A DNA stretch of 64,000 nucleotides from Henckelia pumila. Lineage: Eukaryota; Streptophyta; Magnoliopsida; Lamiales; Gesneriaceae. The number at the start of each line of letters is the position of its first letter. Position 1 is the first letter of the stretch. Of the stretch, positions 11,073 through 23,601 are shown piece after piece. The stretch lies in the NCBI RefSeq assembly GCF_033568475.1, contig NW_027331831.1, positions 3,472,001 to 3,536,000 of the forward strand, written 5' to 3'. The position numbers were made by a program, and so were the translations under genes. Under the pieces are notes generated by a model. That model made no database searches, had not been told where the DNA came from, and saw only the letters and a program-made list of their open reading frames with translations.

Positions 11073-13229
11073 TTTTGTAGTCAGAAACAAGCTTTGAAAA
11101 GATGTATTAATTCATGAAAAAATAAAATCTCTATGGAATAACTTTGGGATTGTGTGAATTAAATCGGCTAAAAGATGTATTAATTCATGAAAAATAAATT
11201 GGGTATTTATAATTTTATCGATTAAATTAAATAGGGATGAATATTGTCTAGTCCATTGAAGAATATTTTAAAACAGTTATTGATAAATTAGAATAATGAA
11301 AAAAAATAAAAGTCATATTATTTAAAGATTTCTTGGTGAATAAAAGGATAAGATTCGAAGCTACTAATCTAAAATCGTGATACATGTGAACCTTTGAGGC
11401 CTGTTATGTGCAAGGAAGATAGTAGTACTCTATATTTTTTCTTATGGTTCGAGAAATGGAAATTATAAATAACATGTAGTTGCATTGAACTTGTAAGAAA
11501 AATATAATTAACAATATAATATGGAGTATATAAAAAAGTGTGAACGTCATTAATTTATTTAAATTATTAATCAATAAATAAATAGTTCAATTAAACACGA
11601 CAAAAGACTTAATTATGCACGCAAATTGCATGATATCCGAGAACAAAAATGATTAGTTTATGCTAAACGGAGAGTTTATTTTCGATATAATTTATAAAAA
11701 GAGATTGATATGAACATTTTGTATAAAATGCCGGTCAAAATCGAACAGCATTGCCGACAACAATCAGCAAATACAATTTTGGGACCAGAGAACTCTCTTC
11801 CTTTATTGTCAATTGACAAATGACAATAGATTTATTTTTCTTTAAGTTGAGAAATATCTTCCTGTCCCAATTGTTTTAAAAAAATAAGGGCAAATAGGTT
11901 TGGTAGAGTAGATGAATTATTGGTTTATATCTTTACATTCTCATAATTTTATTTTCTGATAACAAACTGTTTTATAGTTTTATGACTTTTATCAATACAA
12001 TGGAAAAAATATCTAATAAAATATCAGGACTCGATTATTTTCAAAAAATAATTATAATTTAAAAAGATTGTTCGTTACATAAATGTTTGCTTGAATTTTT
12101 GTTTCAACTATTTAGAGGATAAAAGGCAAAAGGATAAATATTAAATATTATGTATATAAAAATATGATAATTGAGTAATTGCTTGAATATTATACATCTG
12201 CCTCGATAACTTTAAAACTTCTTCAAGGATAAATTCGCCCATTTAAACATAACATTGACAACTCAAAATGGGTTATAATTATAGTTATCAGTATTAGGTA
12301 GGAGTGCAAAAAACAATAGCATTCAAGCGCAAATTCTCTATTTTTTTATGGATATTTTCAGAAATAGGGGTTATGATCCTAAGGGGTTAATAATAAGATG
12401 CTAGAGTGTGTTATCCTCGCTACAGATCCATCGTTCATAACCGACTCAAACACTACACTTAACCTCACATGAAAAAAATTCTGTCCAGGATTCCCTCTGA
12501 GGGTGATGCATGTCGGAAGCTGAAATAGGAACAAACACCTCAACGAAAAAATTTCAGCCAATTTCTTTGACCTTGTGAGTGTGAGAACTAATCAAGTTTA
12601 TAAGTCATTTTATCATAACTATCTACAGAATGTACTGCATCGAAGTTGAATTGAAGCTCTCTTTGCAGGTAGCACAGAAAATAATTCAAGAGCACCTGCT
12701 GTTTAATTAGTTATTATTATGCTACTTAGTAGCAATAAAGTTCTCAATATTTCCTCATGGATCATAACTTTAAAGATATAATTTAGCAGTGACAAAATTT
12801 CTAATTCATGTTTTGTTGTGTAAATGTCTGTCATAAACTAGAATGGAACACATAATCAGCCAATGTCCAAGAATGGCTAAACTCTTACAGAATCAAAGAA
12901 ACATGAGGACGCTTATATATTGAGATGCAAGAATAATAGTTATTTCAATAACACATAGATGAGCTAGCAATTGTGACATTAACCAGAATCAAAGATAGAA
13001 GCCATTGAAAGAATCATCTTGTGATGTTAACATATATGTACATACATCAATCATAAAGACATTCACAAAATCCCAAACTTTAAACATGCTTTTTATGCAA
13101 CAAACATGGAACATATGCAGAAGCAACAATGAATGGGGCGCAATTTCAATATGAGAAGATCTTTTTGACGGGCAACAAGACAATCAGGCTGTACACTTTA
13201 TATGGAGACATCAAGAACTTTACCACAAA
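10537..13229. other. Spacer between WNK and Yippee gene
   Basis: The first ~200 bases should be the kinase 3' UTR. The rest is AT-rich with a TA microsatellite at 11030-11069 and no gene that I can support. About 12370-13229 is slightly less AT-rich and may include the 3' UTR of the minus-strand Yippee-like gene, whose stop is at 13230. Confidence 0.5.
11030..11069. repeat. TA dinucleotide microsatellite
   Basis: Uninterrupted (TA)n, about 20 units. Confidence 0.95.
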
Positions 13230-13918
13230 CTACCAGTTCTCTTTAACGATTTTCGACTTTTCTAGAATGATTTTTCCTTCCTTGTACTTTTGAGTTTCCT
13301 CATAAGCCTTCTCGTATTTCCACCCCAATTCCTCATGACAGTCGGAGCAAAAGACGTCCGCTACTGTATGAAGGCCAGTCAGCAGCCGCCTATCTTCTTT
13401 AGGCCCCAGAGAAATGTTCATAGCGTGGGAGAACAGAAATGCTCGACCATTTTTTCCCTGTCATGAGTACCATCAATACATGTAAGGACCAACATCTAAC
13501 TGAATTTTCTTTTCTTGCTATCAGAATCTAAAATAGAAGTGATTTCTTGAAATGCAACTTCAAATCCCAAAATCTATGATCTATCTTACCTCTGCTCCTC
13601 TTTATTCTTGGCTCAACCGCCGCTACTAAAATAGAATTACCGCAAGAAAAGTGACAAAATGAATTGTGAAGTTTATCATCATCTAATAAAGAATCCCTAT
13701 TGAATTTCCGGAAAGATTTATATGAAATGAGTTCACTCCAAGTCCAAAAGCCAAAAGAACACGTCCAGCAAGTTCAAAGAAATTCAGTAACGAAAAAACC
13801 AAAGGAAAACTAGCTGAAATTTCACCTGAAATGCTTTAGAGATTACATCATCATGAAGGGCAACATGATTTCTACAATTGCAGCAACTGTACAACCTCGG
13901 ACCAATAATCTCAGCCAT
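13230..13918 (-). CDS. Yippee-like zinc-binding protein, 106 aa
   Basis: Two exons on the minus strand: 13918-13826 (31 codons, start [10 protein letters not shown]) and 13457-13230, joined at [11 protein letters not shown] with a clean GT..AG intron. The protein has the Yippee/Mis18 zinc fold: C12-x2-C15 (SCCNC), then [38 protein letters not shown] with the second C-x2-C (CSDC), and [18 protein letters not shown] near the C-terminus. The length of 106 aa is normal for plant Yippee proteins. Animal members take part in cell-cycle and E3 ligase (CTLH complex) functions; the plant role is poorly defined. A spliced 5' leader is likely because the start lies near the exon edge and a CAG|GTGATT donor is visible on the minus strand near 14410. 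Confidence 0.93.
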
Positions 13919-15098
13919 TTGATTCCCGAAATTCACACCACAACCGTAACAGCTGCTTCAAATCAAGATCCTGTAATTTTAGAAAGACCTCAAAGATCCT
14001 TTCTTGGTAATGCCAAAGTCATTTCAAAACACGGACGGGATAAAGACTTCACCTAATTCCGATTTCGACTCCAGAGAAAGTCAATTTATGCTATCTTCTT
14101 TTATCCCACCAGTTATTATCTGTTTTCGAAAATTAGAAAACAAAGGATAAGAACAAGAAAGGAGAAAGAAGACACTGAAAAATGAATAAAACCCACAAAA
14201 TAGTCACACTAAAGAATTCACTTCTGAAATCATATTGTAAGCGTGAAAATAATATAGATGAAGCAGGCTTCCAACAGCAAAAGGCCAAACAAGAAATAAA
14301 CAAAACCCATCAGAATTACTGACCCATTACCAGAAAGTAGGTGGAAAATTCAAGAATCTACAAGTCCCTTTTGCGGTTATGGAAGAAAATTTTAGTGCGC
14401 AGAATCACCTGATCACCGTGTCACTCGCGAAAAGACTGGGGTGAATTAATTGCAGAGGGTTTAGCAATATGGCAAAACGACGGAGTTTTCGTGGGTCGGG
14501 TTATTGGTATATTGTTGAGTTTGTGATTTGATGGGAGAAGAAGTATCAAGAAACCTTTGAAATTTGGGATTCCATGGTGGTGTAATTGCGTGCCGCAATA
14601 GAACACGAGAGTTATGAGTGCAAATCACGCTTCATTTAAAATTCTTGAATTAACTTGCAAATAAAATATTAGAGAAAAAGGTGTAGAATCGAAATAATAT
14701 AATGGCACTTACTTTGGATTTTAGCATTACCGAAACACATTTGCTCAGATTTAGACTCGTGGATTATTTTGCTCGTTAAGCCATTTCTAATATCAATCAA
14801 ATATACAAATGAAAAATATGGGCAATATTTTATCAGATTTTCAAAAGTCCACTTATTTAACCAACATCTGTATAAGCAGCATGGGAATTAAACTACGAAA
14901 TAAAGAAAGGGATCGTGCATAAAAAAACATTTGATGAATGCCCCATAAATGCATTTCGGATCTCCTTGCAATTATCCAGCCTCAATGAAATTTAGTATTA
15001 AATTCAAGGAATGTTACAAGAATAAAACCAAACAGAGCAGTTTGTAATCCAATTCTCAGAGCAAGTGAGTCAAGTGACTAGATTGTTGATTCCAAAGG
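13919..15098. other. Yippee 5' leader/promoter and spacer before MYG1 3' end
   Basis: The minus strand between about 14640 and 14410 has balanced composition and ends in a good donor site, so it is a candidate untranslated first exon of the Yippee-like gene. The stretch 14640-15098 is spacer plus the MYG1 3' UTR. No other gene is seen. Confidence 0.4.
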
Positions 15099-18000
15099 TT
15101 AAAGCTTCAAAGCAGCTCTCGCCATAGCAAGTGCACCTTCATAAGTTTGATTTCCACCTATAAACCCGCTCATATGTACAAACACGCAATCGGGAATCCC
15201 GGTTTCTCTAGAGAGTTCGTCGTCTCTCAAACCACGCCACTGAACAGGAAGTGCCTTCCGACTCTCAAATCTATCGGGAGCTATTGCCACTGCCTGAACT
15301 CGCCAATGTTTGCTACGGTCATCCTAAAACATTTTATAGTGAAATAATCTTGGTTAACCTTACAATAAGTGGATATATCGATGCAAATTATTGGAACTAT
15401 ATAACAGCTCAATTTCCGAAAGAAAATGTGGAAAAAATGACACAAGTTTTAAGAACTGGATGAGAGTATATTAATCACGGATTGTGGCTTTAAACTTAAA
15501 AGCCAGATTTAAGAACTACCAGATAAAGCACATATTTAAGAGATGGGTTGATCTTCTCCTCTTCCTCGAGCTCAAAAAGGTGAAGCTTCCACTGTTCAAG
15601 ATAATTAAAGAGAGGTGAAGTTCAAGTTGAATTCAGTAATAGCAAAGGAGATTATGCAAGCTCAATCAAAAGAGAATCTGATATTGTAAATAATTTTTTT
15701 GAAACGCGGCTGTCATAATTTCATAACAGCATCACACAAATCCTTAGCAAAGATGCTTTTTCTAGAGCTGATGCATGAAAGATAAGATTCCAAGGTTATA
15801 GTAGATAGACCCAAATGTTTTTTTTTAATATAAGATAGCCAAAAAACCACAAACAAGAGTTCTATGATGGATAAATTAGTTAGAGTAAAGAACAAAAATG
15901 CATGCACAAATTACAATGTATTATGTGATAAAAAAAAAAAAGGTTTTGAGACAAGAAGAAACTGTAATAACATAGAGAAAGTCCTGTACAAATTTCAGAA
16001 CCAGGTTTCTCAGATAAATTTTCTCCATTTCATATATTTTAAGAGACAACTAGGAAAATGTCCACTTATATTTCAAGACACGTTTTATAAGTCTCTCTAG
16101 ACATTCTGAATATTAACCCCTGTAAGTTGTACAAACATGAACATACAACAATCAACAAAAAATCATTTATGAAGGATAGGGATAGGCTAAACCGAGTATG
16201 AAGTTGAATATGTTGCTGTTCATGACAAAACTACAAATGATAAAATATTTACGTTGTCCAAGATTTGACCAAAAAGCACTTACTGGACAGAATCTATCCA
16301 GGATCATAATTTCTCCGCTAGGATCAACATCATGCCTCGCTGTTAGACATTCCATCACAATTGACCGAGCAGGTAGCCATGATCGTGCATGACTGCGGAT
16401 GCTCTGATTATAAAAAATAACTTCTTAGAATAAGCTTAAACAGTTAAACTTGAAACCATAAGTTCATAAGCCACTTTAAACTGATGATAAATTTCAGGTT
16501 CAGCCAGAACATTAGTGAATCAATTTCAGGTATAAAATTCACCAATATAAAAAAAATCAATAATTTCTCTAGCATCAAATTTACGAGGAATTAGTTCGAA
16601 AAGCGACAAATAACAGCACCATCCAAATTAACTTGAGGAAACCTTACGTCCAAAAACTCACTCCCAGCTAGAGTCATTGCACGATCAAAGGCTGCATTTT
16701 CCTTCTCAGCTGATTGATCAGGATCAATCCAGTCCAAATTTAATTTTCCAACCCGTGAAGACAAGTGCGTACCATTTACGTACCTTGGAGTCTGGTCTGT
16801 ATCATACTGATTGATTCCATTGTCAATGGCATCAATTGCCTGTCGACATTAGAAAAAAACATACATGAATGGTTATAACTCTGCTATGAATACCTCAAAA
16901 TTATACAAAGAGACCATAAAAAAAGCAAGGCAAAGCCAGAAAAAACATTTTGAAATCGTGGAGGTATTGTGCTTAATGCAATAACACCATCTATTCCTAT
17001 TGGATAGTTTCTCGTACTAAAAAAAATGATTCTTTGTTGAAAAGGAAAAAAAAGACCTAGAGAAATATAATCTCCAGTAATATATGCCAAGATTGAGCGC
17101 TAGGTCCTTTTTCAATCATAGCAGCCCAATCACATATAAAAAGAAATTTCTGTTCAAGTACCTTTGATATTTCAATTCTTGAAGTTGGAGAATTAGTTAA
17201 TTATGTTTGGAATATATTGTCGTTTCTTGACATTAGACTAGTGCATTATCTTAGAAGATATTCTATTTCTTGAGTTAGGAGATCCTTTCTTTAGTTAACT
17301 CCTGTATTTTAGCCTCTCATTAGGAAAACATCTGTTGAAAAAATAGCAAGTCTCTAAGGAAATGAAAGGGAAAAAGTTCTATTCCAACTATACTCCTACA
17401 ACGATATCAAGTCCGAGATTCGAAATCCTCATCGAGGTACCATAACTGTGACTTAGAATTATCTTTATAGAGCTTTGGGATGAGATGACACAATTCTATG
17501 AAGTTGGTGATGTCTTTTGATTTCCACAAGAGCTTGACAGTGGATGAGGATGAAATCTGAGGCTTATTGCAAGGATCAGAGACCTTTCCATTCATCCAGG
17601 AGGCCATCGCAGAAGCGAGAATGGAGGAAAGAAGGGATAATGTTATGCTTTTCTCTTCAAACCTGGAAGCCTCATCGTGAACAGGAGAACAATTTGGATA
17701 GCCAATTACTTGAAAAAGGCAAAATATGGATGAGGTCAAACCAAATGAACCCATGGAACAATTTTCGCAAGAAACTTTGACTTACTTATAATACATGCTG
17801 GGAAATCATTAAAAAGTAAGAGAGCATAATAATTTAGATCTTCTATAGAGATCAAGAATTCACAAGTCAACCATGCAACAATAAAAGGCTGGATCTTATG
17901 TGACCAACACATTTATATCAATCCCAGACTCCCAAGCGTAGAGCAAAATGATAATAATAAAAAAGGTTTATAAATACAAAAGGTTAACTACCTCCATGAA

Positions 18001-18872
18001 GCTTTTATAAACTACGAGAAACAATCGTTGCACGTCAGGATGATCTTCATCAACTTTAAGCTCCTTGGCAATGATCTCCTTCCCAAAATGCTACATATGA
18101 AAGTTCACAACCAAGATTACCCTTAAAAACCAAAAACATAGAAGAAGCTGTTTCACATGTAGACTTCCAAAATTTGAAGTACTCTTGTGAAAGATTAGAA
18201 CAATCTGTCTTCGTTCTAAAATAATTTAGTTAGTTGTACCTCATATCTCACTATGAAGTAAAATAAAACGACTACAAACAATACCTTACCAACTTTGTAA
18301 CTAATCCGATCGACTAGATGACAAAAATTGAGCTCGAGGGTTCTATAATGCATATTTACCTTGTAAACAAGACCAGCACTACTAAGCTTGGTATTAAATC
18401 CATGTCCAAAAACTTCATCAAAACCCTTCTGATGATGATCATAACGGTCCTTTGCGGGATCATATACTCCACCAACATCAAGCACGGCATCAAGCGTATC
18501 AAGTACCTGCAGTAGTTCAGGCGTTTAAACAAACACGTTACCTACGTATCTAATTACTTGAAAATAACAATAGAAGTGCGGAGGGAAGATGATAAAATAC
18601 TTCAAAACATTAGTTATTTCATAGTTCGGGGTGGGATGAGATAATTTGACCTGAGAATCACGCGTACGGACGATGTGAGCTTCTGAAAACTTGTTGGTGA
18701 GGCGAATCATGAAGCAGCCGAGGGCTTCGTCACAGTGGAAGCTTCCATTGTGGGTACCCACTCGTTTCACGGCGGCGGTGGACATCAGAGACACGGGGAG
18801 GCGGAATAAAGTTGGAGGACTGAAGAGGCGGAAAGGAGTGAAGAGCGATGTTCTTGTTAATACTTTGAGCAT
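15099..18872 (-). CDS. MYG1: MYG1 family metal-dependent exonuclease (UPF0160), 358 aa
   Basis: Seven exons on the minus strand: 18872-18651, 18506-18360, 18090-17992, 16839-16648, 16403-16284, 15591-15520, 15323-15099. All junctions are GT..AG and each exon is a whole number of codons. The N-terminal ~33 residues ([17 protein letters not shown]...) are Arg/Ser/hydrophobic and acid-free, like a mitochondrial presequence; a second Met at residue 30 could give a cytosolic form. The conserved core is [14 protein letters not shown] (38-51), [14 protein letters not shown] (90-103, DHH metal motif), [31 protein letters not shown], and the C-terminal block [19 protein letters not shown]. Characterised MYG1 proteins are DHH-type 3'-5' RNA exonucleases of nucleus/nucleolus and mitochondria. 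No motif residue appears missing, so it should be active. Confidence 0.95.
17160..17780. mobile_element. Possible old retroelement scrap in MYG1 intron 3
   Basis: This stretch of the 1.15-kb intron differs in texture from its surroundings. Minus-strand translation shows a short segment with a faint likeness to copia gag (a Trp-Met patch followed by TVKLLWKS). The likeness is weak and no ends or target duplication are visible. If real it is a broken fossil. Confidence 0.25.
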
Positions 18873-19059
18873 TTGGGGTTTATGGCGCTCTAGAAATTAT
18901 ATGAAACGACACCGCTCGTGCTGCAATGCCTCTCCATGTATATCACCGTATATATATGCTCCAAATATTTGTTCATGTATAACCCCACGTTAACGTCCTT
19001 TTACGTCTATAATTTTTATAAAAAAATTTGTCAATTCAGTGATCTAGAAATGAATAAAT

Positions 19060-19245
19060 AGTCTCTCGTGTGATGGTATCGTAGATATATGTAAAATAAT
19101 TAATAATTCGATTTAGCTCATAGTTACTATGAAACATAATATTTTTTTATATAAAATATAATATTTTTTATAAGTCGAGTCAACCAAGATATCGATTGCG
19201 TAAAATTTATTTGTGAGATCGTCTTATACATATTTTTGGATTTAA
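19060..19245. repeat. Dispersed repeat with GTGAGAC-type ends (degenerate copy)
   Basis: This stretch contains AATTCGATTTAGCTCATAGT, GAGTCAACCAAGATATC and TTGTGAGATCGTCTTATAC. These blocks occur in the same order in a repeat family I associate with Lamiales genomes; related pieces occur near 22240-22400 and 45715-45860. The class is unknown. Confidence 0.4.
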
Positions 19246-19344
19246 TACTCTATAATTATTAAATTTGTAGAATTTAAATAATTATACTTAAGGCGAAAGT
19301 TGGAGTGTTGGAGCAACATGTGGAGTTGATGCTAATCCACGGCC

Positions 19345-19571
19345 CGGGCTATGCTACACCGGGTGAAGATCACCCGGTGCTGCATCTGCCCTTGATTGGG
19401 CACCCGGGCCCACTTCATTAGGTATGGAGCCCGCCTCATGCCCAATGAATGGCAGACGCTGGACCGGGTGTAGATCATCCGGTGTAGCGTAGCATCTACC
19501 GTGAGCCTCATGCCCAATGAATGACAGATGTTGTACCGGGTATAGATCATCCGGTGTAGCATAGCATCTAC
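19345..19571. repeat. GC-rich palindromic block with a 72-bp tandem duplication
   Basis: Two similar units (19433-19500 and 19505-19571) each run from GCCTCATGCCCAATGAATG to TAGCATCTACC and contain ACCGGG...TAGATCATCCGGT. A partial third relative lies upstream with a perfect hairpin, CACCGGGTGA / AGA / TCACCCGGTG, at 19357-19379. This is a sharp GC-rich island in AT-rich DNA with no gene in it. Confidence 0.85.
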
Positions 19572-20127
19572 CCTAATCAACCTAATGTTAAATCCAAAAA
19601 GTTCATAAAGATATGAACCTCCGTTATATAATGTGAATCTTTGTTCTTTCATCTTTTTTTTATTTATTTTTTATTTGATCATTGAGTTTATTGCACCAAA
19701 CCCCCATTTGAAATATTGAAAATACACATTTATTACATGCAAGATTTTAATAGGCATAACACATGTTGTTGCGGTGCCTAAAACCATTTTTTTGACAATA
19801 TTAGGCCTATAGTGCAATATTATGCATATAGTATGAAAATATCCTTCTATTATTGTAGTATTTTTCATATTTACTCAAATACATCATTTGTAGTTGTGAA
19901 AAAAACTGTGTATTATGATGTAGGTGATGTATTTGAATATATATTAAAATTATTACAATAATATAAGGTTATTTTCTATCAAAATCTTAATATTATTAAA
20001 AAAATGATTATTTTAGTGTAAAAACAACACATGTTTAACAAAATCGATGTGACAAGGGTTAAATGTATAGCTCTCTAAAATATTAAAGGATTGTGCTGCC
20101 TATTAAAATTTTACTCTGAAGGCGCGG

Positions 20128-21418
20128 GGAAAAATTAGCATTTTAGTCCTGTATGTTGGTTTCATTTTGGTTTTGGTCCTGTATATTGGCTTGTTTTGGA
20201 AAATATTCTGTAACTTTGTTTTTATTTTGGATTTAGTCCTACATGTTGATTGTTTTGGTTTTGGTCCTATAAGTTGAATTAATTTTTGATTTTGGCCCTA
20301 TATAAAGTTATGTTTTGAAAAAAAGTACAGGAATTTGGATTTTTTTTGGATTTAGTCCTATTAGTTGACTTATTTTTTTATTTTGGTCGTGGAAAAGATA
20401 CGGTTTTGACCAAATTAAGCTCAGTTAAGTTAGAATAAGCGCCTATGTTTTTTTATTTTAAAATAATAAATTAAATTTAGAATTTAAAAGTTGACTTTCC
20501 AACTTCACCGATTAAGCTTTTATAATAAATATTTTTTTATGATTTTATAATTAAATAAATTAGGTTTAAAATTTAGATGTTGACCTTCTAATTATTTTTT
20601 AAAATAGTAATTATGTTCTAAAAGGTACAATAACTTTTTTTTTTTTTCCTCCGTCGCCGAAACTGGATGGAGCAGCAAAATTTTACTTATTTGCAGTGTT
20701 CTAAAAAGCACGCTTAAACGGCGATTAAGCATGATAAAAGTGAAACATACCTAAAAAGCTCTGCTTTCGAGAAAAGCGAAACAAAAAAAGTCAACCATAG
20801 TTGAAAACGATAAAAAAATATATTATAGTGTTACTTTTTAAATGAACGAAAGTATGTTTTAAATATATTTTTAGTTTTTTAGCTAATTTTGTTAATTTAG
20901 GTTGGAACTTATTTATATGATCATTAATATGTGCTTAGTGGGCGAACACTTAGTGCCAAATAAATAAAAAAATCGAAGTTACAGTTGAGAACGATATAAA
21001 TGAATGTTTGTTTGTTACTTTTTAAAAGAACAAAAGTATGTTACATTTAATACATTAAATTAACATATTTTAGATTTTATTAAATTATTTAGATTAAAAA
21101 AAGTTTAAGCGTAAAAAAATATTTTTTTATTAGTCAGTTGTAATTATCTCAAACCAATAAGCAGATAAAACATGAAAGAATAAAAAATATTTATTATAAA
21201 AATAATTAGAGATCAACTTCTAAATTTCAAAACATGATAACATATAGGACGAAAACCAAAAAACAAACCAACTTACAGGACCAAAACCAAAATAACCCAC
21301 TATATAGGACTAAATCCAAAAAACAAATCGAGTTACAGGATCTTTTTCAAGACAAGCCAACATACAGAACCAAAACCAAAAAGAAGCCAACATACAGGAC
21401 CAAAATGCTAATTTTCCC
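20128..21418. mobile_element. Mutator-like foldback element, non-autonomous, ~1.29 kb
   Basis: The ends are long inverted repeats: left GGAAAAATTAGCATTTTAGT followed by CCTGTATGTTGG, mirrored at the right end. Short TTTTGGTCCTRTAWGTTG motifs recur several times inside each arm. Flanking duplications are GAAGGCGCGG (20118-20127) and GACGGCGCGG (21419-21428), 9 of 10 identical, in the Mutator size range. There is no transposase. Interior 20640-21200 is AT-rich filler. Confidence 0.8.
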
Positions 21419-21692
21419 GACGGCGCGGTCTGGTGAAAAAACTCTTTGATCATTTTTCCGTCCTTTTGATTACTGCTCTTTTTTTGGGCGAAAGGAATAC
21501 CGATTTTTTTTGGCTATTGGGGACTTGGGGTTGGGTTTAATGACCGAAAAACTTGGGCTTATTGGTCCATTATGTTTGGACTTTTTTGGAAGTCCAATTA
21601 TCTATTCACTTCAACCATTGGGCCAGGTGACAATTAGCCTCTGCACTGCACGCACAACCAATTGCACGAGGTAAATGATCCAAGCTCATTTA

Positions 21693-21816
21693 GGTACGGT
21701 TGAGCAGCTTTTACGAAATACTTTTAAATTTTTATTTTATAAAATTTTAAAATTTTGTGAAATTTTGTGAATAAAAAGATTAAAAGTATTTTTTAGAAGT
21801 TTTCTCAAACACTATC
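21693..21816. mobile_element. Tourist-like MITE (124 bp)
   Basis: Foldback sequence with ends GGTACGGTTGAGCAGCTTTT and (inward from the right) GATAGTGTTTGAGAAAACTT, flanked by TTA on both sides. It is related at its ends to the MITE in the MIR166 loop. Confidence 0.65.
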
Positions 21817-22235
21817 TTACTCTTATTATTATTATTATTATTATATAAAAAAATTAAATGTTCATTTACTCTTCTTAAGAAGCGTTGACAAAAATTATGA
21901 TTAGAGTTGATTAAATTTATGAATTATGAAAAATGGAGAGTAATCAAAATTGTTCAAACAAAAATGGGAACTGAAATTCATGGATAATGTTTGATATTAT
22001 TAATTTTTAACCAAATTTTATTTTTCTATTTGTCAAATCACATATGTCGGTGTCGCTTCTTTTCTATGTTCCCTGATTGGACCACACATTTTCCTTTCAA
22101 TTAATAACTTTTGAAAGGAATCGAATTTTACCGCAGTTAACAACTTTACATATTCAGGGATGATAATTAGTTCGGGTAGATGGAACGGTATTCGACCTGA
22201 ACCTAATCCATTCAAGTTGGGTTTAAATAATAATA

Positions 22236-22400
22236 CTAACATAAAAATTCTTGTGAGACAATTTCACAGGTAATTTTGTGAATTGTGTAATGGTAATTCG
22301 ATTATGTATCCGTACGGGTATATATCTTTATTTTATGTCAATTTTTTTTCTTTTACATGTTGGATGAACTGGTCTCATGGATATAAGACTATGATATCTT
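22236..22400. repeat. Dispersed repeat relic with GTGAGAC-type end
   Basis: Begins TTCTTGTGAGACAATTTCAC and continues with GGTAATTTTGTGAAT. It resembles the start of the family seen at 19.06 and 45.7 kb but is decayed. Confidence 0.3.
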
Positions 22401-22590
22401 TATAATGATTTATTGACCACAACATTATTGTAATATTGTACGTTTTTTCACAAAAGAAAATGACAAATAACAAAAAGGAACCGACACTTTTTGGAAAGGG
22501 CGTGACTTGTCTTCGTGGATTGTACGGGCTGTGTTATTGGGCCGCAGAACGTGGGTCAACACTCAAAAAAGGTTTTACAAGGATAGTTTA

Positions 22591-23601
22591 AGGGGATAAT
22601 GTTATGTGTACATCTATACTTATATTACAAATATTAAGGAAGAATATTATAATTGGTTTCTTGGTATGTTTAATTTCAAATTATATAAAAAAATCCCATA
22701 AAAGTGTCAAATTAGAAAAAATAGATATCATATTAAAATCAAACACCTTAAAAAACTAAATGTTATATTATATACATACAACACATTATATTTATGTATC
22801 ACGTTACATACGCAAAGCGTGTACGTTATCGCTAGTAAAATATTATATAAAAAGTTACAAGTTAATTTTAAATTAAAAAATTATTTCAAACTTTCTAAAA
22901 ATTATTTTTTTTTCAAACTATTATTGTTTATTTTTGCTAAAAAAATACTTTTATGAATTTTTTAAAATATTTTCTATTACTTATTGTCTAGTTTTACAAT
23001 ATTCAATCTTGTGTCTTAACTATATCATAGATATTTCAGTTTTTGAATAATATTTATGATTTTAGTTTAATATTTTTTCTCGAACATGTTTTTTGTATTT
23101 GGCCAATCAAATTGAGTTATTTGAAAACAGTAAATTTTAATTTTAATTTTTCAAATTTTATGAGAAATATTGTAATATCTTAGTGATGGCATACAATTGT
23201 ATGATTTTACTTTAATATTTTCTTTAGAATTTTATTTTATACTTGACCAATCAAGTTGAGCTATTTGAAAAGAGTAGGATTCAATTTTTTTAAAATAATA
23301 TATACTATTATGTGTAATCACTGAAAGATCACAATATTTATCATCAAATTTTGAAAAATTAAAATTAAATAATATATACCGTCGTATGCAATCATTAAAA
23401 AAAAATTAATATTCGAAAAAAAAATTTATATCGTATAATTAAGACACTCAATTTGAATCTTGAAAAAAAAAAAGTCATTGAAGTATTTTTTAGCAAGACA
23501 AACAATTGAAGTTTGAAAATAAATAATTTTTAGAAAGTTTTGGGATAATTTTCTAATTTAACATAAGTGTGCAACCCTCTATGTATATATAACATTATCC
23601 C
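22591..23601. mobile_element. TIR DNA element (~1.0 kb), AT-rich, with nested Helitron
   Basis: The left end GGGGATAATGTTATGTGTAC is matched by the right end read inward, GGGATAATGTTATATATAC. GTTTA flanks both sides (22586-22590 and 23602-23606). Inside, a ~90-bp segment (23051-23140) recurs in diverged form at 23200-23290. No transposase frame is present. A small Helitron has jumped in 22 bp from the left end. Confidence 0.65.
22613..22835 (+). mobile_element. Short non-autonomous Helitron (223 bp)
   Basis: It starts TCTATACTTATATTAC and ends with the hairpin ACGC-AAA-GCGT followed by GTACGTTATCGCTAG. A 3' hairpin about 11 nt before CTRR is the Helitron signature. The host bases are A before and T after, as expected for A^T insertion. 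Confidence 0.75.

Noticed and set aside
19332-19652. 106-codon minus-strand frame with internal repeats
   Set aside because: Its repetition mirrors the 72-bp DNA duplication; there is no homology and no gene structure.
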